Source: Salinicoccus sesuvii
Lineage (GTDB): Bacteria > Bacillota > Bacilli > Staphylococcales > Salinicoccaceae
DNA length: 64,000 nucleotides
Direction of reading: 5' to 3'
NCBI RefSeq assembly: GCF_042648145.1
Contig: NZ_JBHRWV010000009.1
Coordinates: 235,425-299,424 of the forward strand
Positions 44,003-51,177 of this stretch are shown piece by piece (position 1 is the stretch's first letter; the number at the start of each line of letters is the position of its first letter). The position numbers were made by a program, and so were the translations under genes. The notes below the pieces were generated by a model, which worked only from the letters and a program-made list of their open reading frames with translations, was not told where the DNA came from and did not search any database.

Positions 44003-44669
44003 TATTACGTTAGAGGCATTTCTTGAGCCGGTTCTTTTATCTTTAAGGGTGTCGATCATTGCATTCCTTGTTGTTTTTATCCTTGGTACCTTCGTAGGCA
44101 GATGGATGGTCGATCGCAGTTTTCAAGGTCAATCCATCGTCGAGACATTCATTATGTTGCCACTCGTGCTACCACCGACAGTAGTCGGATTCCTATTAAT
44201 TGTTATCTTCGGCAACAATAGCTTTATCGGCGAATGGAATACATGGATTTTCAACCAGCCTGTCATCTTCACTTGGTATGCGGCAGTGATTGCCAGCACG
44301 GTGGTTGCCTTTCCGCTTATGTATCAGTCTGCCAAAGCAGGATTTCAAAATATCGATAGGGACATTGAAGAAGCAGCTAAGGTGGATGGCGCAGGAGGTT
44401 TTCAGACGTTTCTATACATTTCGATCCCGCTTGCATCAAAAGCACTGATAGCAGGAGGGATATTGAGTTTTGCTCGGGCTTTGGGAGAATTTGGAGCAAC
44501 TTTGATGTTTGCTGGTAACATTCCGGGGGTTACTCAAACTGTACCAACAGCCATCTACATTGCGCTTGACTCTGGAAGGATGACGCTTGCTTGGATGTGG
44601 GTCATCACCATCGTCGTTATTTCATTTGTCATGCTATTCTTTGCTAGATCAAAACACCCGAGCCGCTAA
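43983..44669 (+). CDS. modB: Molybdate ABC transporter permease ModB
   Basis: About 228 residues with five or six membrane helices and the permease EAA loop EEAAKVDGAGGFQTFLYISI. It forms the membrane channel of the molybdate importer. The start is ATG 43983 (AAAGGTG 10 bases upstream), overlapping modA by 20 bases; TTG 43974 is in frame. No modC ATPase follows: rpsR comes next. The ATPase must be encoded elsewhere or be shared. Confidence 0.9.
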   Translation: MDSLFTDITLEAFLEPVLLSLRVSIIAFLVVFILGTFVGRWMVDRSFQGQSIVETFIMLPLVLPPTVVGFLLIVIFGNNSFIGEWNTWIFNQPVIFTWYAAVIASTVVAFPLMYQSAKAGFQNIDRDIEEAAKVDGAGGFQTFLYISIPLASKALIAGGILSFARALGEFGATLMFAGNIPGVTQTVPTAIYIALDSGRMTLAWMWVITIVVISFVMLFFARSKHPSR

Positions 44670-44707
44670 TTGTATAATTAAAAGCTACAATTGACATAAT
44701 TCTCCGA

Positions 44708-44736
44708 TTGACAAGAGGAATGTAAATGTGTAAAAT
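44708..44736 (+). promoter_or_regulatory. rpsR promoter
   Basis: TTGACA (44708-44713), 17-base spacer, TAAAAT (44731-44736). It gives rpsR an independent promoter downstream of modB. Confidence 0.8.
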
Positions 44737-44767
44737 ATACCATGCACATACAAAGACACTTCCACAC

Positions 44768-44831
44768 GTTCATAGGAAATAACAAAATTATAGATATGAA
44801 CTTGCGGATGCAGTACTCACACACTACTGCA
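44768..44831 (+). ncRNA. Structured rpsR leader with two hairpins
   Basis: GTTCATA (44768-44774) pairs with TATGAAC (44795-44801), and TGCAGTA (44809-44815) pairs with TACTGCA (44825-44831). Both are perfect 7-bp stems in a leader of about 120 bases. The length and structure suggest regulation of S18 synthesis, but no known motif is recognised. Confidence 0.5.
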
Positions 44832-44864
44832 AAGTTACGTTCAATCTGTAGAGGAGGATAACTC

Positions 44865-45104
44865 ATGGCAGGTCCAAGAAGAGGCGGTCGTCGCCGCAAA
44901 AAGGTTTGTTACTTCACAGCTAACGGCATTACGCACATTGACTATAAAGAAGTAGATCTCCTTAAAAAGTTCATTTCAGAACGTGGAAAAATTCTTCCAA
45001 GACGTGTAACAGGTACTTCTGCGAAGTATCAACGCCAGCTTACAAAAGCAATCAAGCGTTCACGTCATATGGCATTGCTTCCATATGTTAAGGAAGAGCA
45101 ATAA
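44865..45104 (+). CDS. rpsR: 30S ribosomal protein S18
   Basis: 79 residues: basic start MAGPRRGGRRRKKVCYF, then YKEVDLLKKFISERGKILPR and TGTSAKYQRQLTKAIKRSR, diagnostic of S18. ATG follows GAGGAGGATAACTC. It is normally the third gene of rpsF-ssb-rpsR. Here it has its own promoter and leader after modB. Confidence 0.98.
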   Translation: MAGPRRGGRRRKKVCYFTANGITHIDYKEVDLLKKFISERGKILPRRVTGTSAKYQRQLTKAIKRSRHMALLPYVKEEQ

Positions 45105-45120
45105 TATAGGCTAAGTGTTA

Positions 45121-45156
45121 ACCCCTTGAAGCGGTAACGTTTCAGGGGGTTTTTTG
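45121..45156 (+). terminator. rpsR terminator
   Basis: ACCCCTTGAA (45121-45130) pairs with TTCAGGGGGT (45141-45150), with one G-U pair, followed by TTTTTG. Confidence 0.92.
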
Positions 45157-45243
45157 ATTGTAGAAATTTATAAAAGAAAATATGCGACTCTAATTTGTTA
45201 ATATAGGAATAATAAAACTTATTATAAAAGGGGGGCGTTTCCA

Positions 45244-45459
45244 ATGGTTGAACACAAGGAAAGACTTGAACAAGTGAGAGAAAGACTTCAGCGCGAAGAA
45301 CTGAAAAATAATGCTAGCGGTAATTTAAGAGATACTTTCAATAGGACAAATAATGGTAGTTCGAATGATTTAGCAAGTAGTCTAGGGTGGAAGGGACTTG
45401 CTGTACTGATTCTTGCTATTACAGTAGTTGCAATCATTAGCTTCTTCATTTTCAATTAA
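45244..45459 (+). CDS. Small single-pass membrane protein, unknown
   Basis: 71 residues. Residues 1-25 are highly charged (EHKERLEQVRERLQREE, helical), a Ser/Asn-rich linker follows, and residues 49-70 form a hydrophobic helix (GLAVLILAITVVAIISFF) ending at the C-terminus. The ATG follows GGGGGGCG at about 8 bases. It therefore looks like a tail-anchored cytoplasmic-facing protein. I do not recognise a family and assign no function. Confidence 0.7.
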   Translation: MVEHKERLEQVRERLQREELKNNASGNLRDTFNRTNNGSSNDLASSLGWKGLAVLILAITVVAIISFFIFN

Positions 45460-45825
45460 TCTCGATTGTTCAAATGGTGCTCACTTACCAAGTAAATTTA
45501 TAAATAGGTATATTGAATCTTGCTAATTAGAAAATGAGGTTTACGTACGCCAGCCACAAAAAGGAAAGTTTGGTTTTCAGTATGATTACATATTTTTCTA
45601 CTGGGGTATACATTCGGACAAATTATGCAAATGAAGGCAGGAATTATAGCGATATTTCGATAATTAGTCTATACTTGTTTACTTTCTTGAAAAACTTTGT
45701 CTTTGCGTTGCCATTATAATTAATTGTAGTAGGGTCTCCAGTCAGGTTTATTTTCGACAGAATTGCTTTCAATCAAACTACTGTAGCATAGTAAGATAGA
45801 TATGAAGTAACAAATTTTAACGTAC
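45460..45825. other. Gene-poor AT-rich spacer
   Basis: About 365 bases between the small membrane protein and the convergent terminator. An open frame at 45534-45719 has no ribosome site and no recognisable similarity. I see no RNA gene, repeat or insertion-sequence end. Confidence 0.6.
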
Positions 45826-45868
45826 AATAAGACCCCAAATGACCTGAAGGCCATTTGGGGTCTATTAT
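45826..45868. terminator. Bidirectional terminator
   Basis: GACCCCAAATG (45831-45841) pairs perfectly with CATTTGGGGTC (45852-45862), with A/T-rich flanks on both sides. It mainly ends the minus-strand stress gene. Confidence 0.85.
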
Positions 45869-45872
45869 ACTT

Positions 45873-47036
45873 TTAAAATCTATTTCTGTCGTTGTCTAGA
45901 CGGTCATTATCTACGCTATCTCTTGAACGATCGTTACCGGGAGCACCTGTTGTAGAATCGGTTTCGTCGATGTCAACGTCTTCACGACGTACATCTTCGG
46001 ACACATGTTCTGTATCTTTAATTTTATCTTTCTTGACTACAACTTCTTCGCTTATGACATCTTCTTTTTCAACATTAACACGTTCTTCATTTACAGAAAC
46101 ATTGATGGAATCATTATCTGTTTCGTTAATGTTACCTGCTGGACGGTCATCGTCTACAGGACGACGTTCAACTGTTACTTCTTCACGTTCTACAGGGACA
46201 TCAAATTCCTGATGATCTGTTTCGACATGCTTTTCAACATTTACTTCACCGGTTTTGACATTTTCTTTGTCTACATTCAATCGTTCTTCGCGAAGTTGGA
46301 TTTTCTCTTCATCGGTTAAGTCTGTTCTATCTGCAAATTCGTCATTGTTCAATGCTCTATCGTCCACGTTGTAATTACCTTCCCTTTCTCCTAGTGCACC
46401 ATCTCTCTCGGAGTCCACTACATTTTGGTCACGGCGACCTTCCACCATGTCATCATTGATTACACGTGTTTCTGTGTTTTCCCCACTGTAGTCTGTGCCA
46501 ACTTCCGGCCGTTCAGCACCATCAACGTAGCTGTTCTCATCTCTTTCGCGATCTGAGCCAATACCGTCAGTAGCAGCTGTCGCTCCTGCGGCACCAGTTA
46601 AACCTGGGCTGTGCGCACCACCTGGCGTAGCATCTGGTCGGTTTGCAGACTTACCAGTATCTACTCTATCAGCATCGTCTTCTAATAGAGGATCGGTTGG
46701 GTAGTCAGTTGTATCGCCTTCCATTTCATCGTTGACATACAAAAGGATTTTACCACTGTCGAGTGCTTGCTTGTACTCGTCTTCTTCTTGCGTACTGAGG
46801 TTTAAGTTAGTCATCACACGGTCTTCAGGTTGCTCAGCAGTAAACCATGAGACGATCTTGTCCCAAGTGCTTCCCTCGGATGTTTTATACTCTACATCGG
46901 TATAATTCAATGAAGAACCTTCGAGTTCTTCTCTAGATACTACTGTAATCTGGTCTTCGTTTACACCTTCAGATTTGAGTTGCTCAATTCTACCTAGCAT
47001 TTCTTGTTCACTTGTGTACGATTCAATTTTACGCAT
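45873..47036 (-). CDS. Stress protein with YflT-like N-terminus and DUF2382 (YsnF/AvaK) domain
   Basis: About 387 residues. Residues 1-100 resemble the general-stress YflT/GSP17M domain (MRKIESYTSEQEMLGRIEQL, KILLYVND). An acidic low-complexity middle follows. The C-terminal third has alternating EE-RLNV-K and VPVEREEVTVERRPV repeats typical of DUF2382. Such proteins are SigB-controlled or stress-induced in Bacillales, with unknown mechanism. The start is ATG 47036, 8 bases after GGAGG. A SigB-type promoter lies upstream, and its N-terminal domain is paralogous to the protein at 48966. Confidence 0.85.
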   Translation of the reverse strand: MRKIESYTSEQEMLGRIEQLKSEGVNEDQITVVSREELEGSSLNYTDVEYKTSEGSTWDKIVSWFTAEQPEDRVMTNLNLSTQEEDEYKQALDSGKILLYVNDEMEGDTTDYPTDPLLEDDADRVDTGKSANRPDATPGGAHSPGLTGAAGATAATDGIGSDRERDENSYVDGAERPEVGTDYSGENTETRVINDDMVEGRRDQNVVDSERDGALGEREGNYNVDDRALNNDEFADRTDLTDEEKIQLREERLNVDKENVKTGEVNVEKHVETDHQEFDVPVEREEVTVERRPVDDDRPAGNINETDNDSINVSVNEERVNVEKEDVISEEVVVKKDKIKDTEHVSEDVRREDVDIDETDSTTGAPGNDRSRDSVDNDRLDNDRNRF

Positions 47037-47133
47037 AATGTTTACCTCCACTTTCTATAATTTAAGTGTTGTCGCTTTTACTAGTGAATTAATCATTTTC
47101 AAATTCTAATAACACATTGCATGTAATTAGAAT

Positions 47134-47158
47134 ATACCCATAGTGAAGTCTCATAAAC
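47134..47158 (-). promoter_or_regulatory. SigB-type promoter of the DUF2382 stress gene
   Basis: In the minus direction GTTTAT (47158-47153), a 13-base spacer and GGGTAT (47139-47134), matching the SigB consensus GTTTAA-N12-15-GGGWAW. It is 98 bases before the start codon. Confidence 0.8.
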
Positions 47159-47228
47159 TAGGTGTAAAAAATTAAATAGACATTGATATAGACAATATGG
47201 AATAATATTCTAGAAGGGGTGGGAACAT

Positions 47229-48074
47229 TTGGAAAATGTAGGAGAGCGGATAAGAAACAGGAGAAAGTTAATGGCATTGTCCCAGCTGAAATTAGCTGAG
47301 AACATAACATCGCAATCGGCAATATCAAGATTGGAGAATGACATTTATACAATCCCTTTAAACGAGCTAATAGATGTTCTAGAGAGGTTGAAGCTGGATA
47401 TTCATGAGGTTTTATGCGGAAATTCTAAGACTCTAGCTCATACAGTAAGAGAAAAATTAGATAAAGCACGGGAACAACTCGACTATGATAAGATTGATTT
47501 AATTTTAAAAAGCCATGAAAGAAATCTGTGGAACGATTCTCCGGAAATGAGGGGTTATAAACTTTGGCACGAAGGGCTTGTAAAACAATCTAAAGGAGAA
47601 TATAGAGCTGCAATAATTTCAATCAATCGAGCAATCGAAAAAAACAAAAAAAATGAAAAGATGTACGAACTAGTTGCAGAAATGCATTTAGCAAAAGGAA
47701 ACATCTTCAATGCTCAAAACTTGAATGATTTGGATTCTTACAAAGAAGCGTTGTATTATTACGAAAAATCTAGAAAGCGCTCTCATAAAATAGTCGTTAA
47801 AATCTTATATAATCTCTCAGTGAAATTCTGCGAAGCTGGAGAGCATGAGAAGACGCTCAAATACTCTAATAAAGCATTGCACATACTTCATAATCATGAA
47901 TCTACATATCTTATCTGCTATGTATCTTATATGAAGATGTCTGCTCTGTTGAATTTAAATAGATTCGATGAATATTATGAATTTAAAAAGAAGAGTAGAA
48001 TATTTTTTGAAATCGCAAATAAACTACAAATGCTGGTTAATTTAGAAAATTATTCTGAGGAGAATACTTTCTAA
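47229..48074 (+). CDS. XRE/TPR regulator of the PlcR/Rgg (RNPP) type
   Basis: 281 residues. Residues 4-64 form an XRE helix-turn-helix (GERIRNRRKLMALSQLKLAE, SQSAISRLEND). Residues 75-275 are helical repeats of TPR character (YKLWHEGLVKQSKGEYRAAI, LDSYKEALYYYEKSRKR, AGEHEKTLKYSNKAL). Size and architecture match PlcR and Rgg, peptide-sensing regulators whose TPRs bind re-imported pheromones. TTG start at 47229 with AAGGGGTGG upstream. A small exported-peptide gene follows after 85 bases, the plcR-papR arrangement. The family is recognised by architecture, not by a close known homologue. Confidence 0.8.
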   Translation: MENVGERIRNRRKLMALSQLKLAENITSQSAISRLENDIYTIPLNELIDVLERLKLDIHEVLCGNSKTLAHTVREKLDKAREQLDYDKIDLILKSHERNLWNDSPEMRGYKLWHEGLVKQSKGEYRAAIISINRAIEKNKKNEKMYELVAEMHLAKGNIFNAQNLNDLDSYKEALYYYEKSRKRSHKIVVKILYNLSVKFCEAGEHEKTLKYSNKALHILHNHESTYLICYVSYMKMSALLNLNRFDEYYEFKKKSRIFFEIANKLQMLVNLENYSEENTF

Positions 48075-48099
48075 CAAATCGTCATTTTTTACAGCGATT

Positions 48100-48133
48100 C
48101 TTCTATAATAGAAGTGTTCTGTAATTGGAACAC
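48100..48133 (+). promoter_or_regulatory. Peptide-gene promoter with two dyads
   Basis: CTTCTATAATAGAAG (48100-48114) is a perfect palindrome containing the -10 TATAAT (48104-48109). It abuts GTGTTC-N8-GAACAC (48114-48133), an inverted repeat over the likely transcription start. Both are candidate operators for the adjacent regulator. No strong -35 is visible, as expected for an activated promoter. Confidence 0.6.
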
Positions 48134-48159
48134 ATATTACAAATTGTGGAGGATCAGAA

Positions 48160-48282
48160 ATGAAAAACTTGTTTGTACTTTTTACAGTATCATTACTTTT
48201 AGTAGGTGTGAATGGAGTACCAATTAAGGAAGATGTATCTGAACAGCCCCATAAATGCTGGTGCCCTGAACATATCTTTTAA
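48160..48282 (+). CDS. 40-residue exported peptide, candidate pheromone precursor
   Basis: ATG follows GTGGAGG at an ideal distance. The product starts MKNLFVLFTVSLLLVGVNG, a secretion signal with one Lys and a hydrophobic core. It then has VPIKEDVSEQP and ends HKCWCPEHIF. The short acidic/polar pro-region and distinctive C-terminal decapeptide are typical of PapR-like pheromone precursors, which are exported, cut and re-imported through an oligopeptide permease. Gene position, 85 bases after the XRE/TPR regulator and 18 bases before a YfbU gene, supports this. A small secreted antimicrobial or a thiol-active peptide (CWC) is possible too. No homologue is recognised. Confidence 0.7.
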   Translation: MKNLFVLFTVSLLLVGVNGVPIKEDVSEQPHKCWCPEHIF

Positions 48283-48300
48283 GCAAAGGTGGTTGGTGAG

Positions 48301-48915
48301 ATGAGAAATCTTGAAAGTCCCGTTATGCGCTTGATATGTTTCAATCACTACAAGATCTTAAGTCTGTTAGATCCGATAAACCGTTCTTCGTATAGCTACT
48401 ATATGGATATCCTTGTTGAAGGGGTACAGAAGAGATATCCTGATGTTCTTGAAATGATAGATACAGAAGGAGTGGCGCTGGATGTTTCTGACGAGGTAGA
48501 CACAATTCTTGAAATGTTTACCACCTTGGAAAAGTCATTAGATTCTCTACCTGAGGACGTGCGCAATGATATTACCGATAAATATCATGTGTATTTCAGC
48601 GGGTTTGATTGTAGTAGTAAAGTCGAGCATCATTGTTTTACATATTACAATTTTCTAAAGCGTCACCAGAAAGTGCAAATCCAAAAAAGAAAAGGCCATT
48701 ATAAACTCTCGCTTTCCCATTACAGGCAAATGCTCGTTACGTACCGCTCTTTGGGAAATGCGACAGTACTGTCATCTAATCAGATCAGGAGAATCTGTAT
48801 AAGAAAAGGACGAGAGTCGCAACTAATTCGTCCAAGACATATTAACCCCACTGATACAGAAAATCGAAATGGGTTTCAGCTTGTAAAGGAAGATATAGTC
48901 TCTTTCAAGGAATAG
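48301..48915 (+). CDS. YfbU-family protein with C-terminal extension
   Basis: About 204 residues. Similarity to E. coli YfbU (164 residues) is clear in LICFNHYKILSLLDP, EVDTILEMFTTLEKSL, YFSGFDCSSKVEHH and YRQMLVTYRS, ending at SSNQIRRI; about 40 extra residues follow. YfbU is a helical protein of unclear function, reported in E. coli in connection with toxin-dependent cell death. I choose ATG 48301 (GGTGG 8 bases upstream) over GTG 48289. It starts 18 bases after the peptide gene and is probably co-transcribed, so it may be the output of the peptide switch. Confidence 0.8.
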   Translation: MRNLESPVMRLICFNHYKILSLLDPINRSSYSYYMDILVEGVQKRYPDVLEMIDTEGVALDVSDEVDTILEMFTTLEKSLDSLPEDVRNDITDKYHVYFSGFDCSSKVEHHCFTYYNFLKRHQKVQIQKRKGHYKLSLSHYRQMLVTYRSLGNATVLSSNQIRRICIRKGRESQLIRPRHINPTDTENRNGFQLVKEDIVSFKE

Positions 48916-48922
48916 TAGTCAT

Positions 48923-48967
48923 AAAAAACGATATGGAGAGTGATCTACGCCCTCCACATCGTTTTTT
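48923..48967. terminator. Bidirectional terminator between convergent genes
   Basis: AAAAAACGATATGGAG (48923-48938) pairs with CTCCACATCGTTTTTT (48952-48967), with one mismatch. It serves the YfbU gene and, from the opposite side, the stress gene at 48966. Confidence 0.9.
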
Positions 48968-49364
48968 ACTTGACGTAGTCTTTGGCTTCCGCTTTGAAAT
49001 CTGCTTCAGCACTTTCGTCTCTCTCCTGATTTTCTTTTCTTCGTTCCATCATCTCATAATCGTTGTAAAACAGTAGGTAATTGCCTTCGCTAATTCTGAA
49101 TAGATATTTCTCAATCTCATCATCGTCAAATATATGGTAATGCAAAAAGCTTTCCGCGGGCTCATTTTTAGCCAATATTTCTTTAAGTCCTCTATCATCG
49201 GTGATATGCGTATGGTATGTTACTTCTGTATACTCGAGAGCTTGGAATTCTGTATCATCTCTACCAAGAAGATGAACATCCTCTTCGTAATAACCTTCGG
49301 ATTTCAACTGGATAATTCGATCGAGTACAGCTTCTTGACTATTGTAAAGTTCAAAATAATTCAC
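48966..49364 (-). CDS. YflT-like stress protein (short paralogue)
   Basis: 132 residues. The sequence MNYFELYNSQEAVLDRIIQL, KSEGYYEEDVHLL and NYLLFYNDYE parallels the first 100 residues of the stress protein at 45873. It has no DUF2382 part and ends in a charged helix. Probably a cytoplasmic general-stress protein of unknown mechanism. GAGGAGG precedes the ATG, and a SigB-type promoter lies upstream. Confidence 0.8.
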   Translation of the reverse strand: MNYFELYNSQEAVLDRIIQLKSEGYYEEDVHLLGRDDTEFQALEYTEVTYHTHITDDRGLKEILAKNEPAESFLHYHIFDDDEIEKYLFRISEGNYLLFYNDYEMMERRKENQERDESAEADFKAEAKDYVK

Positions 49365-49405
49365 AATTGATCTCCTCCTCGAATTTTATGTAAGTTTCAA
49401 TTCAT

Positions 49406-49430
49406 ATTCCCCCTCTCTTGCAATAAAAAC
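49406..49430 (-). promoter_or_regulatory. SigB-type promoter of the short stress gene
   Basis: In the minus direction GTTTTT (49430-49425), 13-base spacer, GGGAAT (49411-49406), 41 bases before the start codon. The same spacing occurs at the paralogue. Confidence 0.7.
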
Positions 49431-49521
49431 GCAATATTAATCAAATTTTCAGTATTATCTATCTTATTCTAAATACATTGTCTATGGTAAGCTTTTTTGC
49501 TATCATAAGTAATTAATTATT

Positions 49522-49595
49522 TTATTTCATATAATCATAATAATATGGATTATGAGTTTCTAGGCTTTACCTTAAATAAAGCTACTATGAAATAA
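49522..49595 (+). ncRNA. Guanine riboswitch (purine aptamer) upstream of guaB
   Basis: P1 is a perfect 10-bp stem, TTATTTCATA (49522-49531) with TATGAAATAA (49586-49595). The junction carries ATAATC, ATATGG, GAGTTTCTA and CTACTATG, the conserved purine aptamer core, with P2/P3 arms between. The base deciding ligand is C at 49585, specifying guanine rather than adenine. The 92 bases to guaB hold the expression platform; I see no standard terminator, but AACAAT and ATTGTT, or CCTAT and ATAGG next to the ribosome site, could pair. Confidence 0.93.
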
Positions 49596-49687
49596 CAATT
49601 GGATATTCGGCATCGGCTGTATTTCTATTGTTCCTATCATATTATCTTATTTAAGGTGCACTATTTAAAAAATAGGAGGCATTAAGA

Positions 49688-51157
49688 ATGTGGGAGAGAA
49701 AGTTTGAAAAAGAAGGTTTGACGTTTGACGATGTGCTACTGGTTCCAGCGCACTCTGAAGTATTGCCAAAAGAAGTGGATTTATCCGTTCAGCTATCAGA
49801 TAGAATCAAATTGAACATTCCTGTATTGAGTGCAGGTATGGATACTGTAACTGAATCAGCCATGGCAATCGCAATGGCGCGACAAGGCGGTCTAGGTGTT
49901 ATTCATAAGAATATGTCGATCGAACGCCAACGCGACGAAGTAGAAAAGGTTAAACGTTCCGAGAACGGTGTCATTACCAACCCGTTCTTTTTAACAAAGG
50001 AAGAGCAAGTGTTTGCAGCTGAACATCTGATGAGTAAGTACCGTATTTCGGGTGTGCCAATTGTCAATAATCCGGAAGAGAAGAAGCTGATTGGTATCAT
50101 TACAAATCGCGACCTTCGATTCATTGAAGATTATTCGAAGCCGATTGATGACGTCATGACAAAAGAGAATCTCGTGACTGCTGATGTGGGTACGACACTT
50201 GACCAAGCAGCAAAAATCCTACAACAGTACAGAATAGAAAAACTCCCTCTGGTTGATGAGAACGACATATTAAAAGGGCTCATCACAATAAAAGATATAG
50301 AGAAGGTCATCGAGTTCCCTGATGCAGCAAAAGATGATCAGGGCAGGTTGCTAGTTGCAGCTGCCATCGGTATCGCAAAAGAAACAGAGAAGCGTGCCCA
50401 GGAACTAGTCGATGCAGGTGCTGATGCACTCGTTATTGATACAGCGCACGGTCATTCTGCAGGAGTACTTGCAGCAATCAAGGATGTTCGGGAGAAATTT
50501 CCGGAAGTAACATTAATTGCTGGCAACGTAGCGACAGCAGAAGGTACAAAAGCACTGATTGATGCAGGGGTGGATGTCGTCAAAGTGGGCATCGGTCCAG
50601 GTTCGATATGTACAACACGTGTCGTTTCAGGTGTAGGGGTGCCTCAGGTCACTGCTGTCTACGATGCCGCTTCTGAAGCGCGCAAGCACGGTAAAGCAAT
50701 CATTGCAGATGGGGGTATCAAACTTTCAGGGGACATCGTCAAGGCGCTAGCAGCCGGCGGTCATGCGGTCATGCTCGGCAGCCTGCTTGCCGGCACTGCA
50801 GAATCCCCAGGTGAAACAGAAATCTTCCAAGGTAGAAGATACAAGACTTACCGTGGTATGGGTTCATTGGGTGCGATGGAGCAAGGCTCAAAAGATCGTT
50901 ATTTCCAAGAAGATTCAGAAGCTAAAAAGTTTGTGCCTGAAGGTATTGAAGGACGTACAGAGTATAAGGGGCCGTTGAACGACACAATCTATCAGCTGAT
51001 GGGTGGGCTGAGATCCGGCATGGGCTACACAGGATCTCAAAACCTCGAGTTCTTGAGAGAACAAGCACAGTTTGTGAAAATTACGGGCGCCGGATTGATC
51101 GAGAGTCACCCGCATAATGTTCAAATTACTAAAGAATCCCCAAACTACTCTAGATAA
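49688..51157 (+). CDS. guaB: Inosine-5'-monophosphate dehydrogenase
   Basis: 489 residues. It oxidises IMP to XMP with NAD, the first committed step to GMP. Two CBS domains are inserted near 95-205. The catalytic Cys is in GIGPGSICTTR, with the flap block GMGSLGAMEQGS and the N-terminal FDDVLLVPAHSEVLP. ATG follows AGGAGG. A guanine riboswitch controls it, and guaA follows after 20 bases. Confidence 0.98.
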   Translation: MWERKFEKEGLTFDDVLLVPAHSEVLPKEVDLSVQLSDRIKLNIPVLSAGMDTVTESAMAIAMARQGGLGVIHKNMSIERQRDEVEKVKRSENGVITNPFFLTKEEQVFAAEHLMSKYRISGVPIVNNPEEKKLIGIITNRDLRFIEDYSKPIDDVMTKENLVTADVGTTLDQAAKILQQYRIEKLPLVDENDILKGLITIKDIEKVIEFPDAAKDDQGRLLVAAAIGIAKETEKRAQELVDAGADALVIDTAHGHSAGVLAAIKDVREKFPEVTLIAGNVATAEGTKALIDAGVDVVKVGIGPGSICTTRVVSGVGVPQVTAVYDAASEARKHGKAIIADGGIKLSGDIVKALAAGGHAVMLGSLLAGTAESPGETEIFQGRRYKTYRGMGSLGAMEQGSKDRYFQEDSEAKKFVPEGIEGRTEYKGPLNDTIYQLMGGLRSGMGYTGSQNLEFLREQAQFVKITGAGLIESHPHNVQITKESPNYSR

Positions 51158-51177
51158 GATAGGAGCACTGCTGAAAG

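Noticed and set aside
45534..45719. Open frame of 61 codons in the spacer after the small membrane protein
   Set aside because: No ribosome-binding site, no recognisable domain, AT-rich composition like the surrounding spacer; not called as a gene.
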